From Pseudobacter sp. (GTDB taxonomy: Bacteria > Bacteroidota > Bacteroidia > Chitinophagales > Chitinophagaceae): a DNA stretch of 64,000 nt. The position numbers and the translations under genes were made by a program. The notes beneath the pieces were generated by a model that worked only from the letters and a program-made list of their open reading frames with translations, was not told the origin of the DNA and searched no databases. The DNA is taken from the NCBI GenBank assembly GCA_017849455.1, contig JAFIGX010000024.1:620001-684000 (forward strand), read 5' to 3'. Positions 35,474 through 45,147 of the stretch are shown here, one piece after another; within the stretch, counting starts at the first letter, position 1; the number at the start of each line of letters is the position of its first letter.

Positions 35474-36184
35474 TTATAATTTTCTGATCCTGATATTCCG
35501 GAATGAAACGGTATTGCCATGGTCCTGCAACAATATGGGAGACTGTATAGCCTCTCCAAAGCCTTTGGAGTTCTTGTATTTGCTTCCTGCCACCAAAGAT
35601 TTGAACGCAGGACTATCGCGATCATACTCCACTGTTTTCTTTCCATTGAGCCAGTGTTCGACATGATTGCCTTTCGCAATAATGCGCGCCTGGTTCCATT
35701 CCCCCGGCGGGTTGTCCTTTTTAGTTGCATCAGGCGCGATCAGATCGTACAATCCTCCCTGTTTACGATTCCCATCGATCCCCAGCTTTGCATCGGGATG
35801 CAGCTCATCGTCGAGGATCTGGAATTCACATCCGAGTGAACTGTTGGGAAAAAGGAAATATTTGATCCCGCTATTGGCTCCCGGAGCTATTTTAAAATCA
35901 AGGACCAGTTCGAAATTGGTAAACAGTTCATCCGTTACAATATCACCACCTCTTCCCGCGGCGGTATCTGTCCGCAAAACACCATTCCCGATGACCCATC
36001 CCTTTTCAGGAAAGGGCTGACCATTCGCTTTTTTCCATCCCTTGAAAGTAGTGCCGTCGAACAATAACTGCCAGCCTTCACGTTGTTCTTTTTTGGTGAG
36101 TTTAGGCATTTGCGCAACGGCGAACTGTGTGGCCATACTGCAGATCACGGCGAGGTAATAAAATCTGAATCGTTTGATCATCAT
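35474..36184 (-). CDS. DUF1080 protein (3-keto-disaccharide hydrolase)
   Basis: 236 residues with a signal peptide (FYYLAVICSMATQFAVAQ). The domain shows the family pattern WQLLFDGTTFKGWKKANGQ, GGDIVTDELFTNFELVLDFK, GANSGIKYFL, EFQILDDE, and GEWNQARIIAKGNHVEHWLN. The fold is a concanavalin-like beta sandwich. Members cleave glycosidic bonds of 3-keto sugars by elimination and hydration after an oxidoreductase has oxidised C3. Its place between SusD and two Gfo/Idh genes supports that role directly. Confidence 0.93.
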   Translation of the reverse strand: MMIKRFRFYYLAVICSMATQFAVAQMPKLTKKEQREGWQLLFDGTTFKGWKKANGQPFPEKGWVIGNGVLRTDTAAGRGGDIVTDELFTNFELVLDFKIAPGANSGIKYFLFPNSSLGCEFQILDDELHPDAKLGIDGNRKQGGLYDLIAPDATKKDNPPGEWNQARIIAKGNHVEHWLNGKKTVEYDRDSPAFKSLVAGSKYKNSKGFGEAIQSPILLQDHGNTVSFRNIRIRKL

Positions 36185-36207
36185 CGTAGATTATTTATTG
36201 CTTATGA

Positions 36208-37848
36208 TTAATATCCGGGATTTTGTTTTAGGTTCGGGTTGATACTTATGGACGCAGCCGGTATGGGAAATACAACACGCCATGCTGCAGAAGGTTTTTT
36301 ATCCCACCAGGTACCAGAAGTGAATTTGCTGAAGCGGACCAGGTCATTTCTTCTCCATCCTTCCCATGCAAATTCACGTGCCCTTTCATTCAGCAATTCA
36401 TCCAGCGTTAAGGTGGACGTTGTGTACTTGCCCAGTGGATCGTTTGCTGCGAAATCGCGGGCACGCATATTATTTACTAATGTCACTACGTCTTCGGAAG
36501 CCGCTCCTCCGTTCTTCCGCATCAGCGCCTCTGCTTTCATGAGGTAAATATCTGCCAGGCGAAATACCGGTGCATCATTACTCATCTGGCTGATCTTGCT
36601 TCCTTTCTGGAATTCGTATTTTACGTTCCTCGCACCATGAAATTCCTTGGCGGTGAGCATGGTGGCCGTATCACCAGGGGCGTTCACGAACAAAGGGTCC
36701 AATACGAGTGGTTTTCCTTTTTGTGCGCCGGTCAGGCATTTCAATGGTGTTACGCCATCCGCGGCAAACTGCGGACCGACCAACCATTGCTGCTGGCGTT
36801 TATCGGTGTTGCCGAATAACTTATAGAAATTGTTATGCGTCATTGCCCGGTTGGTGGGGGTAAATCCAAAACCATAGGTTTTTTGATGCTCGGCATGAAG
36901 GTTTTTATAGTTCCACCGCATTTCGGTGGCATAGGTGGTATCATAGATCACTACGAAAATATTTTCCTTCGACAGTTCATTTTTGATCTTGAAGGGATCA
37001 TTCCAGTTGGCGTCCAACTGGTAACCGCCGCCGCCTGTATAGTTGAGTACCTTATCACAGTATTTGACACAATCATCCCATCGGGACGTACCAGGCTGTA
37101 AGCCGCTTTCAGTCAATTTGCCCGTGTATATCTCGGCGTTGAGGTATAGTTTGGCAAGCAGGGCCCATGCAACTGCCTTGGTCATATGTCCGTAGGTATT
37201 GGCAGCCCCTTTGTCCTGCAGTTTGTCCATATTTTCCAATATCTCTTTTTCGATATAGGCAAAAACGTCTTTTCTCTCGGCAGTGGGTGGATATAAAGGG
37301 TCTCCCACCTTTTCGATGATCGGGACATTGCCGAACATATCCATGATCATGAAATAATACCATGCACGATACACTTTCAGGTCTGCCAGTACCGCTTGTT
37401 TATCCAACCCCACACGCAGTTTTTCGAAGTCGATCCCTTGCATATTCGTGATCGTTGCATTGGTATAACCAACTCCCCGGTAAAGCGCATCCCAGGTATT
37501 CTTGATCTCGCCGTCATCTTTTGTCCAGGTGTGCCAGTGAAACCCTACGATCTGATCACCACCATCAGCAGGAGGTGTTCCATCTTTATAAGGCATGGAA
37601 GTTTCATCGGTGGTGAGTGTATTCAAATGCCATATTCGATACTGGTAGCTTCCTACAATATGGGAGAATGGGCGTATATAATTCGCGATCACTTCCTCTC
37701 TTGTCTTGAAAAAAGATTCAGCGGTAATACTGCTGTAAACAGTTTCATCGAGCTTGGTGCAGGAATTGATGAGACTCAGGCAACCCATCGACACCAGCGC
37801 AATTGCAGTATAGCGGTTTTTTATTTTGGGAAGTATATTTTTCATCAT
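36208..37848 (-). CDS. SusD/RagB-family glycan-binding lipoprotein
   Basis: 546 residues. The lipoprotein signal ends at LSLINSCTKLDE. The SusD fold shows in VLADLKVYRAWYYFMIMDMF with its helix, YTNATITNMQGI, AVAWALLAKLYLNAE and the C-terminal block LNERAREFAWEGWRRNDLVR, ending with IPAASISINPNLKQNPGY. SusD proteins sit on the cell surface as lids over SusC and bind the oligosaccharide. It starts 46 bp after the SusC gene. No sequence feature reveals the glycan. Confidence 0.96.
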   Translation of the reverse strand: MMKNILPKIKNRYTAIALVSMGCLSLINSCTKLDETVYSSITAESFFKTREEVIANYIRPFSHIVGSYQYRIWHLNTLTTDETSMPYKDGTPPADGGDQIVGFHWHTWTKDDGEIKNTWDALYRGVGYTNATITNMQGIDFEKLRVGLDKQAVLADLKVYRAWYYFMIMDMFGNVPIIEKVGDPLYPPTAERKDVFAYIEKEILENMDKLQDKGAANTYGHMTKAVAWALLAKLYLNAEIYTGKLTESGLQPGTSRWDDCVKYCDKVLNYTGGGGYQLDANWNDPFKIKNELSKENIFVVIYDTTYATEMRWNYKNLHAEHQKTYGFGFTPTNRAMTHNNFYKLFGNTDKRQQQWLVGPQFAADGVTPLKCLTGAQKGKPLVLDPLFVNAPGDTATMLTAKEFHGARNVKYEFQKGSKISQMSNDAPVFRLADIYLMKAEALMRKNGGAASEDVVTLVNNMRARDFAANDPLGKYTTSTLTLDELLNERAREFAWEGWRRNDLVRFSKFTSGTWWDKKPSAAWRVVFPIPAASISINPNLKQNPGY

Positions 37849-37894
37849 TGAAATATTGTCATTGGTGAATAATCGTTAGTATTCCGGTTCCAAA

Positions 37895-40834
37895 TCAGAA
37901 TCCAAGGCTCACACCCAGTGTTAGGGTAGTGGCCCGTGGATAAAAGTTCATCATAGCCAGGCCCGGTTCCAGTCCGTTGACCTGTATATCCGGATCTATT
38001 CCCGAGTATTTCGTAATCGTGAGCAGGTTCTGACCGGAGGCATATATTCTCGCCCTTTTGAGGTATTTTATTTTACTGGTGTTGAAATTGTAGCCCAGCG
38101 TCACGTTGTCGAGCTTCACGAAATCTCCTCTCTCGATAAAGTAATTGGAATAGGCATAGGATGAAATGGGGATATCAAGCCCTTTCCTGAGGAAATTGTT
38201 GGAATAACGGCCCCTGTTGGTATATACCAGGTCCATGATGTTCAGCAGTTCGAACATGAAAGTGCCTCTAAGGAAAATGGTCATATCGAACCGGCCGTAA
38301 GACAGGTTGTTCGACATGCTTGCGAACATTTTTGGCATGCCGTTACCGATGATCTTCTTATTCTGCGCATCGAGTGTAGGATCATCTGCATTGGTATAAA
38401 ACACCCATTTATTATTCGGCACATCAAATTCCTTGAACACCTTTCCGTAGAAGTTACCGATAGGCTGGCCTACTTCTCTCCTGAAAGCAGCGCCCATGTT
38501 CTGCGGTAAACTATAGTGATCTACCGGGGCACTGGTGGCGGCTCCATAAGTGACAGATTGCAGAAGGTTCTTGTTGTAGGAGAATGTGACACTGTTTGTC
38601 CAACTCAGCTTATTATTCTCGATTATCTTGACGGTCATGGCCAACTCCACGCCGGTATTTTTCATTTTACCGAGATTCACCAGGATGGTCTGATGAATTA
38701 GTGATGGCACCGGGGCCGTGGCATCGATCAACAGGTCGGATGTTTCACGGCTGTACAGGTCGATACTACCACTTACCCTGTCACCGCGAAGGGCAAAGTC
38801 GATACCCAGATTGTATTCTGCTTTCTTCTCCCATCTCAGGTCGGGGTTGGGGTTGCGACTGGCGCCATAGGTGGGCACAAAGGTATTGTCCCACAGAAAT
38901 GATGCGCCTGTGCTAAGCGTGGCCAGTGATCCATAATTGTCGATACCTTCCTGGTTGCCGGTAACACCATAACCCACACGCAGTTTCAGGTTATCGAATA
39001 TGTTATTTTTTGCCATGAAACGTTCGTTGATGATGCGCCAGCCAAGACTTACAGAGGGGAATAATCCCCATTTATGGTTTATTCCGAATTTCGATGATCC
39101 TTCCCTTCGTAAAGATGCGGTCAGCAGGTATCTTTCATCGTAGTTGTAGATTGCCCTGCCGAAGAATGCAATGAGCTTGCTGGAGCTTTTTCCACTGCCG
39201 AGCCCTGCACCGGCAGTGCCTGCGGCAAATGCCTGCCCGGCTCCCAGATTATTATAAGCGAATGCATCGGTGAGGAAGTTCCTGTTCGATGCATTGAAAT
39301 CTTCACTCATGAAATCCTGGTAACTATAACCTGCAAGTCCGGTTACATAGTGTTTGCCAAAACGTTTCGCATAGTCGATCGTGTATTCGAAAGTGCGGTC
39401 ATAGCTGAAAGTGGCGCTACGGCTGGCGTTGCCGTTTTGGCCGTTGAGCCTGCTCAGGAATGCATCGCGCGACTGGTAGTAATAGGAACTCACATCTCTT
39501 CGCTGGAAGCTGAAGAACCCGGAAGCCTTCAGGCCGGCAAACAGGTCGAGCGTTGCTTTGATACTACCGTTGATATGTTTGATCCGTTCTCCGTCCTCCG
39601 TTTGCTGGCGTCTTGCATAAGGATTGCCCTTGCTGTCCAGCGGGTCTTCGAAATAGGAACCGTCAGGGTTGAACACAGGGAATGTTGGATTGCGGTCCAT
39701 CGCATCACCAAAAATGGTATTGTCGCTCTTGAGGTAATTGAGAAAGGACGTTGCAATATTTCCCTGAATGGAAAGTTTGTTATCCAATGCTTTCTGTGTA
39801 AAACTTAAACGGGTATTCACGATCTTACGCCATGTGTTGAGGGCAAGGCCATCGAGTTCGCGTACGGATACGGCGGCGCGTATGGAAGACTTGTCCGTAC
39901 CGGAAGAAACAGAGAAATTGTGGACCTTGCTCACCGGTGTTTTGGTAAGCTCCTTGAACCAATCGGTATTGGCGCCTCCATCATTCAATACGAATGTTGG
40001 ATTAGTACGTTTGTACACGTCGGCATACTCCCTGTATTCTGCTGCAGTCAGGAGTTTGGGAAAATCTTTGGGAATATCGGTATATACATAGCCATCATAA
40101 TTGAAAGAGGCTGTACCGCTTTTGGCTTTTTTGGTAGTAACAATGACCACACCGTTACTACCTCTTGTTCCATAGATCGCCGCTGCAGAACCATCACGAA
40201 GCACATCGATGCTCTCTACATCTTCAGGGGAGAGGTTATTGAGGTTGCCGCCGGGGATCCCATCGATCACTACAAAAGGGGAGGTGCTTCCTTTCAACGT
40301 GGAAATACCCCTTAGCTGCATGGACGATTGCCCGTTGGGATCACTGGCATTGCTGTTGACGATGACAAGGCCGGGTACCTTTCCCTGGATCAGGGACATA
40401 GGGGAAATGACCGCTCCCTTGTTGAAATCTTTTTCTTTTATGGAAGTAATGGCGCTGGTAACATCCGTTTTACGAGTTACGCCATACCCGATAACCACAA
40501 CGTCTTCGATGGCTTTCTCCGAACGTACCATTGAAATGGTCAACGAGGAGGATGAGCCCAGCGAAACCTCCTGTGACTCATATCCGACCAGTGAGACAAC
40601 AAGGCGCTTCGTGCCTGCAGGAAGGCTGATACTGAAGCTGCCATCGGATTTGGTTTGTGTTCCGGTTTTTGAATCTTTTACCATGATGGATACTCCTTCA
40701 AGCGCTTTATTATCCTTTGAATCGATCACCTTGCCCGTCACGGTCACGTTTTGGGATAATGCCGGAAGTGTGGCGTAAAGGATTAGAAACAGCAATAGCA
40801 GTCGTTGAGAGCCTGATTTGACTTTTTTTGTCAT
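37895..40834 (-). CDS. SusC/RagA-family TonB-dependent outer-membrane transporter
   Basis: The start at 40834 (MTKKVKSGSQRLLLLFLILY) gives the signal peptide; a start at 40888 adds 18 residues. About 979 residues. After cleavage comes a carboxypeptidase-D-like beta domain (VTVTGKVIDSKDNKALEGVS), a TonB box region, and a plug with VVVIGYGVTRKTDVTSAITS and ISTLKGSTSPFVVIDGIPGG and IYGTRGSNGVVIVTTKKAK. A 22-strand barrel follows, ending FYPRATTLTLGVSLGF. No STN domain is present, consistent with control by the two-component system beyond its promoter rather than by sigma/anti-sigma. It imports the glycan delivered by SusD. Confidence 0.97.
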   Translation of the reverse strand: MTKKVKSGSQRLLLLFLILYATLPALSQNVTVTGKVIDSKDNKALEGVSIMVKDSKTGTQTKSDGSFSISLPAGTKRLVVSLVGYESQEVSLGSSSSLTISMVRSEKAIEDVVVIGYGVTRKTDVTSAITSIKEKDFNKGAVISPMSLIQGKVPGLVIVNSNASDPNGQSSMQLRGISTLKGSTSPFVVIDGIPGGNLNNLSPEDVESIDVLRDGSAAAIYGTRGSNGVVIVTTKKAKSGTASFNYDGYVYTDIPKDFPKLLTAAEYREYADVYKRTNPTFVLNDGGANTDWFKELTKTPVSKVHNFSVSSGTDKSSIRAAVSVRELDGLALNTWRKIVNTRLSFTQKALDNKLSIQGNIATSFLNYLKSDNTIFGDAMDRNPTFPVFNPDGSYFEDPLDSKGNPYARRQQTEDGERIKHINGSIKATLDLFAGLKASGFFSFQRRDVSSYYYQSRDAFLSRLNGQNGNASRSATFSYDRTFEYTIDYAKRFGKHYVTGLAGYSYQDFMSEDFNASNRNFLTDAFAYNNLGAGQAFAAGTAGAGLGSGKSSSKLIAFFGRAIYNYDERYLLTASLRREGSSKFGINHKWGLFPSVSLGWRIINERFMAKNNIFDNLKLRVGYGVTGNQEGIDNYGSLATLSTGASFLWDNTFVPTYGASRNPNPDLRWEKKAEYNLGIDFALRGDRVSGSIDLYSRETSDLLIDATAPVPSLIHQTILVNLGKMKNTGVELAMTVKIIENNKLSWTNSVTFSYNKNLLQSVTYGAATSAPVDHYSLPQNMGAAFRREVGQPIGNFYGKVFKEFDVPNNKWVFYTNADDPTLDAQNKKIIGNGMPKMFASMSNNLSYGRFDMTIFLRGTFMFELLNIMDLVYTNRGRYSNNFLRKGLDIPISSYAYSNYFIERGDFVKLDNVTLGYNFNTSKIKYLKRARIYASGQNLLTITKYSGIDPDIQVNGLEPGLAMMNFYPRATTLTLGVSLGF

Positions 40835-41007
40835 ATAGCAGTAGTTTAATAAATAAGTAAACCTGATAAGCATTTTGGCAAGGTTCAAATTAGAACCAGA
40901 TGCGCCCGGAACCTGTCAACAGAAAGCGAACAGATTGTTAATGGAATTTAAATGGCCATATTTCCGGAAAATTTTCCTTTTTTTACTGATTCACTGAACC
41001 GACCATC

Positions 41008-42450
41008 ATGAAATACCCTCTTGCTATATATATAAGTATTTCAGTTGCCTGTTTTCTTTTATTGGCGACCGTACAATTCCTGCTGGTGCACAATACGTAC
41101 GAACTCACCAACGATCGATTCTATTTTGCGGAAAGGATGGCCATGAAGGAAAGCTATTCCCGTTCCATCAAGAACGATAAATTATTTCCAGGTGGATCAG
41201 AGATCATCGACAGCTTTCTTTCAAGGCATCTCGACTCACTGCACATATTATATAAGACCAATAAACCCGAATTTGAGACCTATAAGCAAGTACTGGCAGA
41301 CAGTATTTTCGATGCACTGCACCAGAAGGAGTCTATCCGGCGCTTTCTGAATAAATTCAAGCAGGAAAAGAAAGTGACCGACTCGCTCGACTATGCTTTA
41401 ATGATCGAATCCCTGTCGGTATCTTTCGACAACGATGTGTACACGCCTATTTATGATAAGCACTATCGATACACTTTGATCGATTCATCGATCCAGGAAA
41501 ACGCAGGCGTACGTATTGGCGGCACGCTTAAAAATGTTACGGAGCAAAATAAGGTGAACGGGTTTTCAATAAGAGGTACACAACGCTATGCTTATCGTGT
41601 CAATTTCGAACTGCATGTAGAACCCCATAACAGGAGGTCCGCTATTTTCAGGCAGATGGCAATGACCTTTTCCTTATCCTTGCTTTCTATTCTGATCATC
41701 GTGGTCTTGTTTTTCGTAACCTTCCGCAACTGGGTCAAACAAAAGAAGCTTTCAGAAATGAAGTCGGACTTCATCAATAATATAACACATGAGCTACATA
41801 CCCCACTCGCTACGATAATAGTTGCGAATAAGAACCTGCAGAATAGCCGTATCATAGAGAAAAAAGAAAATATCCAATCTTTGACAGATGTGATCCAAAG
41901 ACAATCCGAGCGTTTGAAATTGCTCATAGGGGAAGTGCTCGATATTGTATCTACCAATACGATCGAGCTGGATAAAAAGGAATGCCGGCTGAATGACCTG
42001 CTCGATGAAATACTGCTGGATTACAGGTTGAAAATGGTTGACACCAATGTCAACCTTGGTTTTAGCAAAGAAACCAATGACGATGTCGTATGGCTCGATC
42101 AATTTCACTTTACCACCATACTGCTGAATATTTTCGACAATGCGGTGAAGTACAATTCGAGTGAGATCAAAAAACTTTGCGTTACCACCCGGAGAGACCA
42201 GTACGAGAACCTGCAGATTGCGATAAGTGATAATGGGATTGGTATTCCCCGCGATACCATCAGGCATATATTCGATAAATTTTACCGGGGACCAGACCCA
42301 TATAAAATGCAAACAAAAGGACTGGGCCTTGGCCTGTACTATGTAAAAAAGAACATTGAAGCCCATGGATGGGATATTGCCGTTGAAAGCAAACCAGCCA
42401 ACGGGAGTTGTATTATTATTACCATACCGAATGAAAAAGTGAATAAATGA
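41008..42450 (+). CDS. sensor histidine kinase (HisKA)
   Basis: 480 residues. Two membrane helices (8-27 and about 220-240) enclose a 190-residue periplasmic domain. The HisKA block has SDFINNITHELHTPLATIIV with the phospho-acceptor His at about 261. The HATPase has LLNIFDNAVKYNSS, DNGIGIPRDTIRHIFDKFYR and GLGLGLYYVKKNIEAHG. It is divergent from the SusC gene and overlaps the response-regulator start by 4 bp (ATGA). The periplasmic domain has no recognised sensor fold. It likely controls the adjacent utilisation operon. Confidence 0.95.
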   Translation: MKYPLAIYISISVACFLLLATVQFLLVHNTYELTNDRFYFAERMAMKESYSRSIKNDKLFPGGSEIIDSFLSRHLDSLHILYKTNKPEFETYKQVLADSIFDALHQKESIRRFLNKFKQEKKVTDSLDYALMIESLSVSFDNDVYTPIYDKHYRYTLIDSSIQENAGVRIGGTLKNVTEQNKVNGFSIRGTQRYAYRVNFELHVEPHNRRSAIFRQMAMTFSLSLLSILIIVVLFFVTFRNWVKQKKLSEMKSDFINNITHELHTPLATIIVANKNLQNSRIIEKKENIQSLTDVIQRQSERLKLLIGEVLDIVSTNTIELDKKECRLNDLLDEILLDYRLKMVDTNVNLGFSKETNDDVVWLDQFHFTTILLNIFDNAVKYNSSEIKKLCVTTRRDQYENLQIAISDNGIGIPRDTIRHIFDKFYRGPDPYKMQTKGLGLGLYYVKKNIEAHGWDIAVESKPANGSCIIITIPNEKVNK

Positions 42451-43154
42451 GGCCAAGAATAATGCTCATTGAAGACGAGATCGACCTGGGTAATGTAGTG
42501 AAGCAATACCTGGAGGTCATGGATTTTGATATCGACTGGTGCCAGAATGGAAACGATGCCTACCTGCATTTCAAGTCCAATGCCTTCCTTTACGATCTGC
42601 TGATCATTGATGTGGGGCTTCCGGGCATGAACGGTTTTGAACTGGCCAGGCAGGTTACTAATATGAGACAGGATACCTCATTCCTTTTCTTAACGGCTAG
42701 AAATGAAAAGTCCGATCGTCTCCAGGGGCTTAAGATCGGTGCAGACGATTATATTGTTAAACCGTTCGATATAGAGGAAATGGTGCTGCGCATCAGGAAT
42801 ATCCTAAAGCGAAAACTGCCGGAGAGCATCCCTGCAGCCAATCTGACGATAACAATAGGGAACACGCAGTTCCATAAAGATCAAATGAAATTGGTGGTAG
42901 GGGACCAAAAAGAGATCATTCTTACGGAACGTGAGGCCGAGTTGCTTGATTATTTGTTCAAAAACGCTGATCGTGTGATAAAGCGCGAAGAGATCCTCAC
43001 CCAGCTCTGGGGAAAGAACGATTATTTTCTCGGGAGAAGCCTCGATGTGTTCATTTCGAGACTAAGGAAATACCTGGGCTACAGCAGCCAGGTGAGTATT
43101 ACCAATATTTATGGGGTGGGATTTGTATTCAAGACAAAAAAAGCGGAGGGTTGA
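42447..43154 (+). CDS. OmpR/PhoB-type response regulator
   Basis: 235 residues. The receiver has IMLIEDEIDL, phospho-acceptor Asp at about 55 in LIIDVGLPGMNG, the FLTAR Thr and DDYIVKPFD Lys. The C-terminal winged helix has ILTEREAELLDYLFKNADRV and RSLDVFISRLRKYLG, ending with the wing NIYGVGFVFK. It is translationally coupled to the kinase. It lies close to the divergent SusC promoter, whose 173-base gap (40835-41007) is the likely binding region. Confidence 0.96.
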   Translation: MRPRIMLIEDEIDLGNVVKQYLEVMDFDIDWCQNGNDAYLHFKSNAFLYDLLIIDVGLPGMNGFELARQVTNMRQDTSFLFLTARNEKSDRLQGLKIGADDYIVKPFDIEEMVLRIRNILKRKLPESIPAANLTITIGNTQFHKDQMKLVVGDQKEIILTEREAELLDYLFKNADRVIKREEILTQLWGKNDYFLGRSLDVFISRLRKYLGYSSQVSITNIYGVGFVFKTKKAEG

Positions 43155-43195
43155 CAATGCTTACAACTGAATGACCGGTTGGATCACCAATTCCA

Positions 43196-43457
43196 TTATT
43201 TTTTGTTCAATTTCTCCAGGTACGCCTTCTCCAGTCTGTCCACTGCAGCATCATAACCCGCACGGTCATTGAAGGCTTCCAGGTACGCTGTGCGTCCTTC
43301 ACATCGAACAAAAGCTGTTGGAACCCTGGGTATGGCCGGGATGATGGAGCATTACCACTGCCATGCCACCCAGTTTTTGGGCAAAGGTGCGCTGACTGAA
43401 ACCGCCAGGAGCAGCAGTTGCCAGCGTAATGGTTAACAATCTCTTGCCGAATGACAT
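43196..43457 (-). pseudogene. broken exported hydrolase remnant (MBL-fold-like)
   Basis: From ATG 43457 one frame reads MSFGKRLLTITLATAAPGGF, a signal-like start, then KLGGMAVVMLHHPGHTQGSN. The HPGHTQGS piece resembles the metal-binding HxPGHTxGS motif of metallo-beta-lactamase-fold enzymes. Another frame closing at 43196-43198 reads AYLEAFNDRAGYDAAVDRLE, then KAYLEKLNKK. Both ends of a gene of perhaps 280 residues remain, joined by deletion and frame change. The family call is tentative. Nothing else is visible in 43155-43590. Confidence 0.4.
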
Positions 43458-43590
43458 TTTATTTTGTGATTGAGGACCGCGAATGTAATGAATAAGGTAG
43501 GAACTTTATAAAGTACCTGATAATACACTAAATTCGAAGAAGGATAACTGCCTTCCGGCAACCAGATCGTTCACTGGAATATATATAATT

Positions 43591-44166
43591 ATGACAGATG
43601 TATTCTTCAACAAGATCGCTACCTATTCCAAACTGTCTGCAGAAGCCAGGGAAGCGTGGGAAACTATACTTGTAAAGAAAGGATACGGGAAAGGGGAGAA
43701 CTTCATTTCCGAAGGGCAACATCCCAGGAAAGTCGCCTTCGTGGAGAAAGGGCTGTTCAGCCAGTACTATATCTCGGATAAGGGAGAAACCATCATCAAA
43801 ACATTTTTTCCCGAACTGAGGCTGGCTGCTTCAGTAAGCGCCATGCTCAGTAATACGCCCAGCAAGCTCACTATAACTGCCCTGGAAGATACGACTGTGC
43901 TGGAGTATGATTTCTTCGAATTCAAAAAACTGGTACTGCAACATCCCGATATGGCGTTTTTCTATATCAATTACATGGAGCTGCATTGGATCATTGAAAA
44001 GGAACCTTTGGAAATTTCACTGCGGTACGATACGGCAAGAAAACGATACCAGGACTTTCTGGAGACTTATCCTAACCTGGTAAAGCGCCTGAAGAAACAT
44101 CATATCGCTTCCTATCTGGGGATCACCCCAACACAACTCAGCAGGATATTTCTCGCCAACAAATAA
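43591..44166 (+). CDS. Crp/Fnr-family transcriptional regulator
   Basis: 191 residues, the full family length, unlike the broken relative at 8645. The N-terminal cyclic-nucleotide-binding-like domain has FISEGQHPRKVAFVEKGLFS and ETIIKTFFPE. The C-terminal helix-turn-helix has LKKHHIASYLGITPTQLSRI. Members of this Bacteroidota subgroup lack the cAMP-binding Arg signature and often control a small adjacent gene. It precedes the VOC protein gene by 87 bp on the same strand, which it may regulate. Confidence 0.93.
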   Translation: MTDVFFNKIATYSKLSAEAREAWETILVKKGYGKGENFISEGQHPRKVAFVEKGLFSQYYISDKGETIIKTFFPELRLAASVSAMLSNTPSKLTITALEDTTVLEYDFFEFKKLVLQHPDMAFFYINYMELHWIIEKEPLEISLRYDTARKRYQDFLETYPNLVKRLKKHHIASYLGITPTQLSRIFLANK

Positions 44167-44253
44167 TTTTCCCTTCTCTCAACAAATGTAAATGGTTACG
44201 CCTGGCAGCCGGGATAATTTTGAGGTATTAAATCAATCACAAAACAAAAAACC

Positions 44254-44658
44254 ATGCCAACGAAAGTATTTATCAACCTGCCGGTAAAAGACCTGGAAGC
44301 TTCAAAAAATTTCTATAACGGGTTGGGCTTTTCATTCAACCCACAATTCACCGATGAAAAGGCCGGTTGCCTGGTGATAAGCGATAACATTTACGTAATG
44401 TTGCTGGTAGAAGATTATTTCAAATCATTTACCAAAAAACCGATCAACGATGCCAGGCTATCGAGTGGAGTATTGATCGCATTGGATGCCAATTCGCAGG
44501 AGGAAGTGAAGGCCCTGGTAGAAAAGGCTGTAGCAGAAGGCGGGCGGCTTTTTGCAGAGCCGCAGGATTATGGATGGATGTACAATCATGGTTTTGAAGA
44601 CCTGGATGGGCACCAATGGGAAATCGTGTATATGGACCATACGAAGATGCCTAATTAA
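44254..44658 (+). CDS. VOC-family (glyoxalase/bleomycin-resistance-like) protein
   Basis: 134 residues. Typical of the extradiol-dioxygenase-related lactoylglutathione-lyase-like group: FINLPVKDLEASKNFYNGLG, FSFNPQFTDEKAGCLVISDN, and DYGWMYNHGFEDLDGHQWEI ending in VYMDH. The His and Glu near the end would bind metal, but the first His is replaced by Asn in FINLPV, as in many non-enzymatic members. Cytoplasmic. Substrate unknown. Confidence 0.92.
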   Translation: MPTKVFINLPVKDLEASKNFYNGLGFSFNPQFTDEKAGCLVISDNIYVMLLVEDYFKSFTKKPINDARLSSGVLIALDANSQEEVKALVEKAVAEGGRLFAEPQDYGWMYNHGFEDLDGHQWEIVYMDHTKMPN

Positions 44659-44742
44659 GCAGATGCCCTGACAATAATGAGATCTTCCACTAACATCCTT
44701 TAACTTAGTACCTGTAATACCAATCATATAACCGGTAGCGCA

Positions 44743-45093
44743 ATGGTCACTATTCAAAAGTTCAGAAAGCTTGCACTGTCCCTGCCGGAGGCAATAGAGT
44801 TGCCTCATTTCGACAAGGCTTCCTTCAGGGTTGGAAAAAAAATATTTGCTACGCTCGATGAAAAGAAGAAGCGGGGATGCCTGATGTTCACCCCGGTCGA
44901 TCAAAGTGTTTTTGCCGCTATCGATAAAACGATCCTATATCCTGTTCCCAATAAATGGGGATTGAAAGGGGCCACTTTTGTGGAGCTCGATAATGTCAGT
45001 GATGAAATACTCCTCGACGCATTGACGACTGCCTACAAAGGCATAGCACCCAAACGGCTCCTTCAACTGTTGCCTGGGGATGAAGAAATATGA
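44743..45093 (+). CDS. MmcQ/YjbR-family protein
   Basis: 116 residues with the family pattern: FRKLALSLPEAIELPHFDKA, SFRVGKKIFATLDEKKKRGC, LKGATFVELDNVSDEILLDA and the closing AYKGIAPKRL. The fold is the CyaY-like alpha/beta domain that binds DNA in some homologues; no enzymatic role is established. It starts 84 bp after the VOC gene on the same strand. Confidence 0.92.
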   Translation: MVTIQKFRKLALSLPEAIELPHFDKASFRVGKKIFATLDEKKKRGCLMFTPVDQSVFAAIDKTILYPVPNKWGLKGATFVELDNVSDEILLDALTTAYKGIAPKRLLQLLPGDEEI

Positions 45094-45147
45094 TCATCAC
45101 AAATTCGCCGTTATTCCATGATTATTTGAACAGATGTCCCTGTATAT

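Noticed and set aside
40209..40778. 189-codon frame opposite the SusC plug region
   Set aside because: Antisense shadow of a conserved transporter with no independent evidence.
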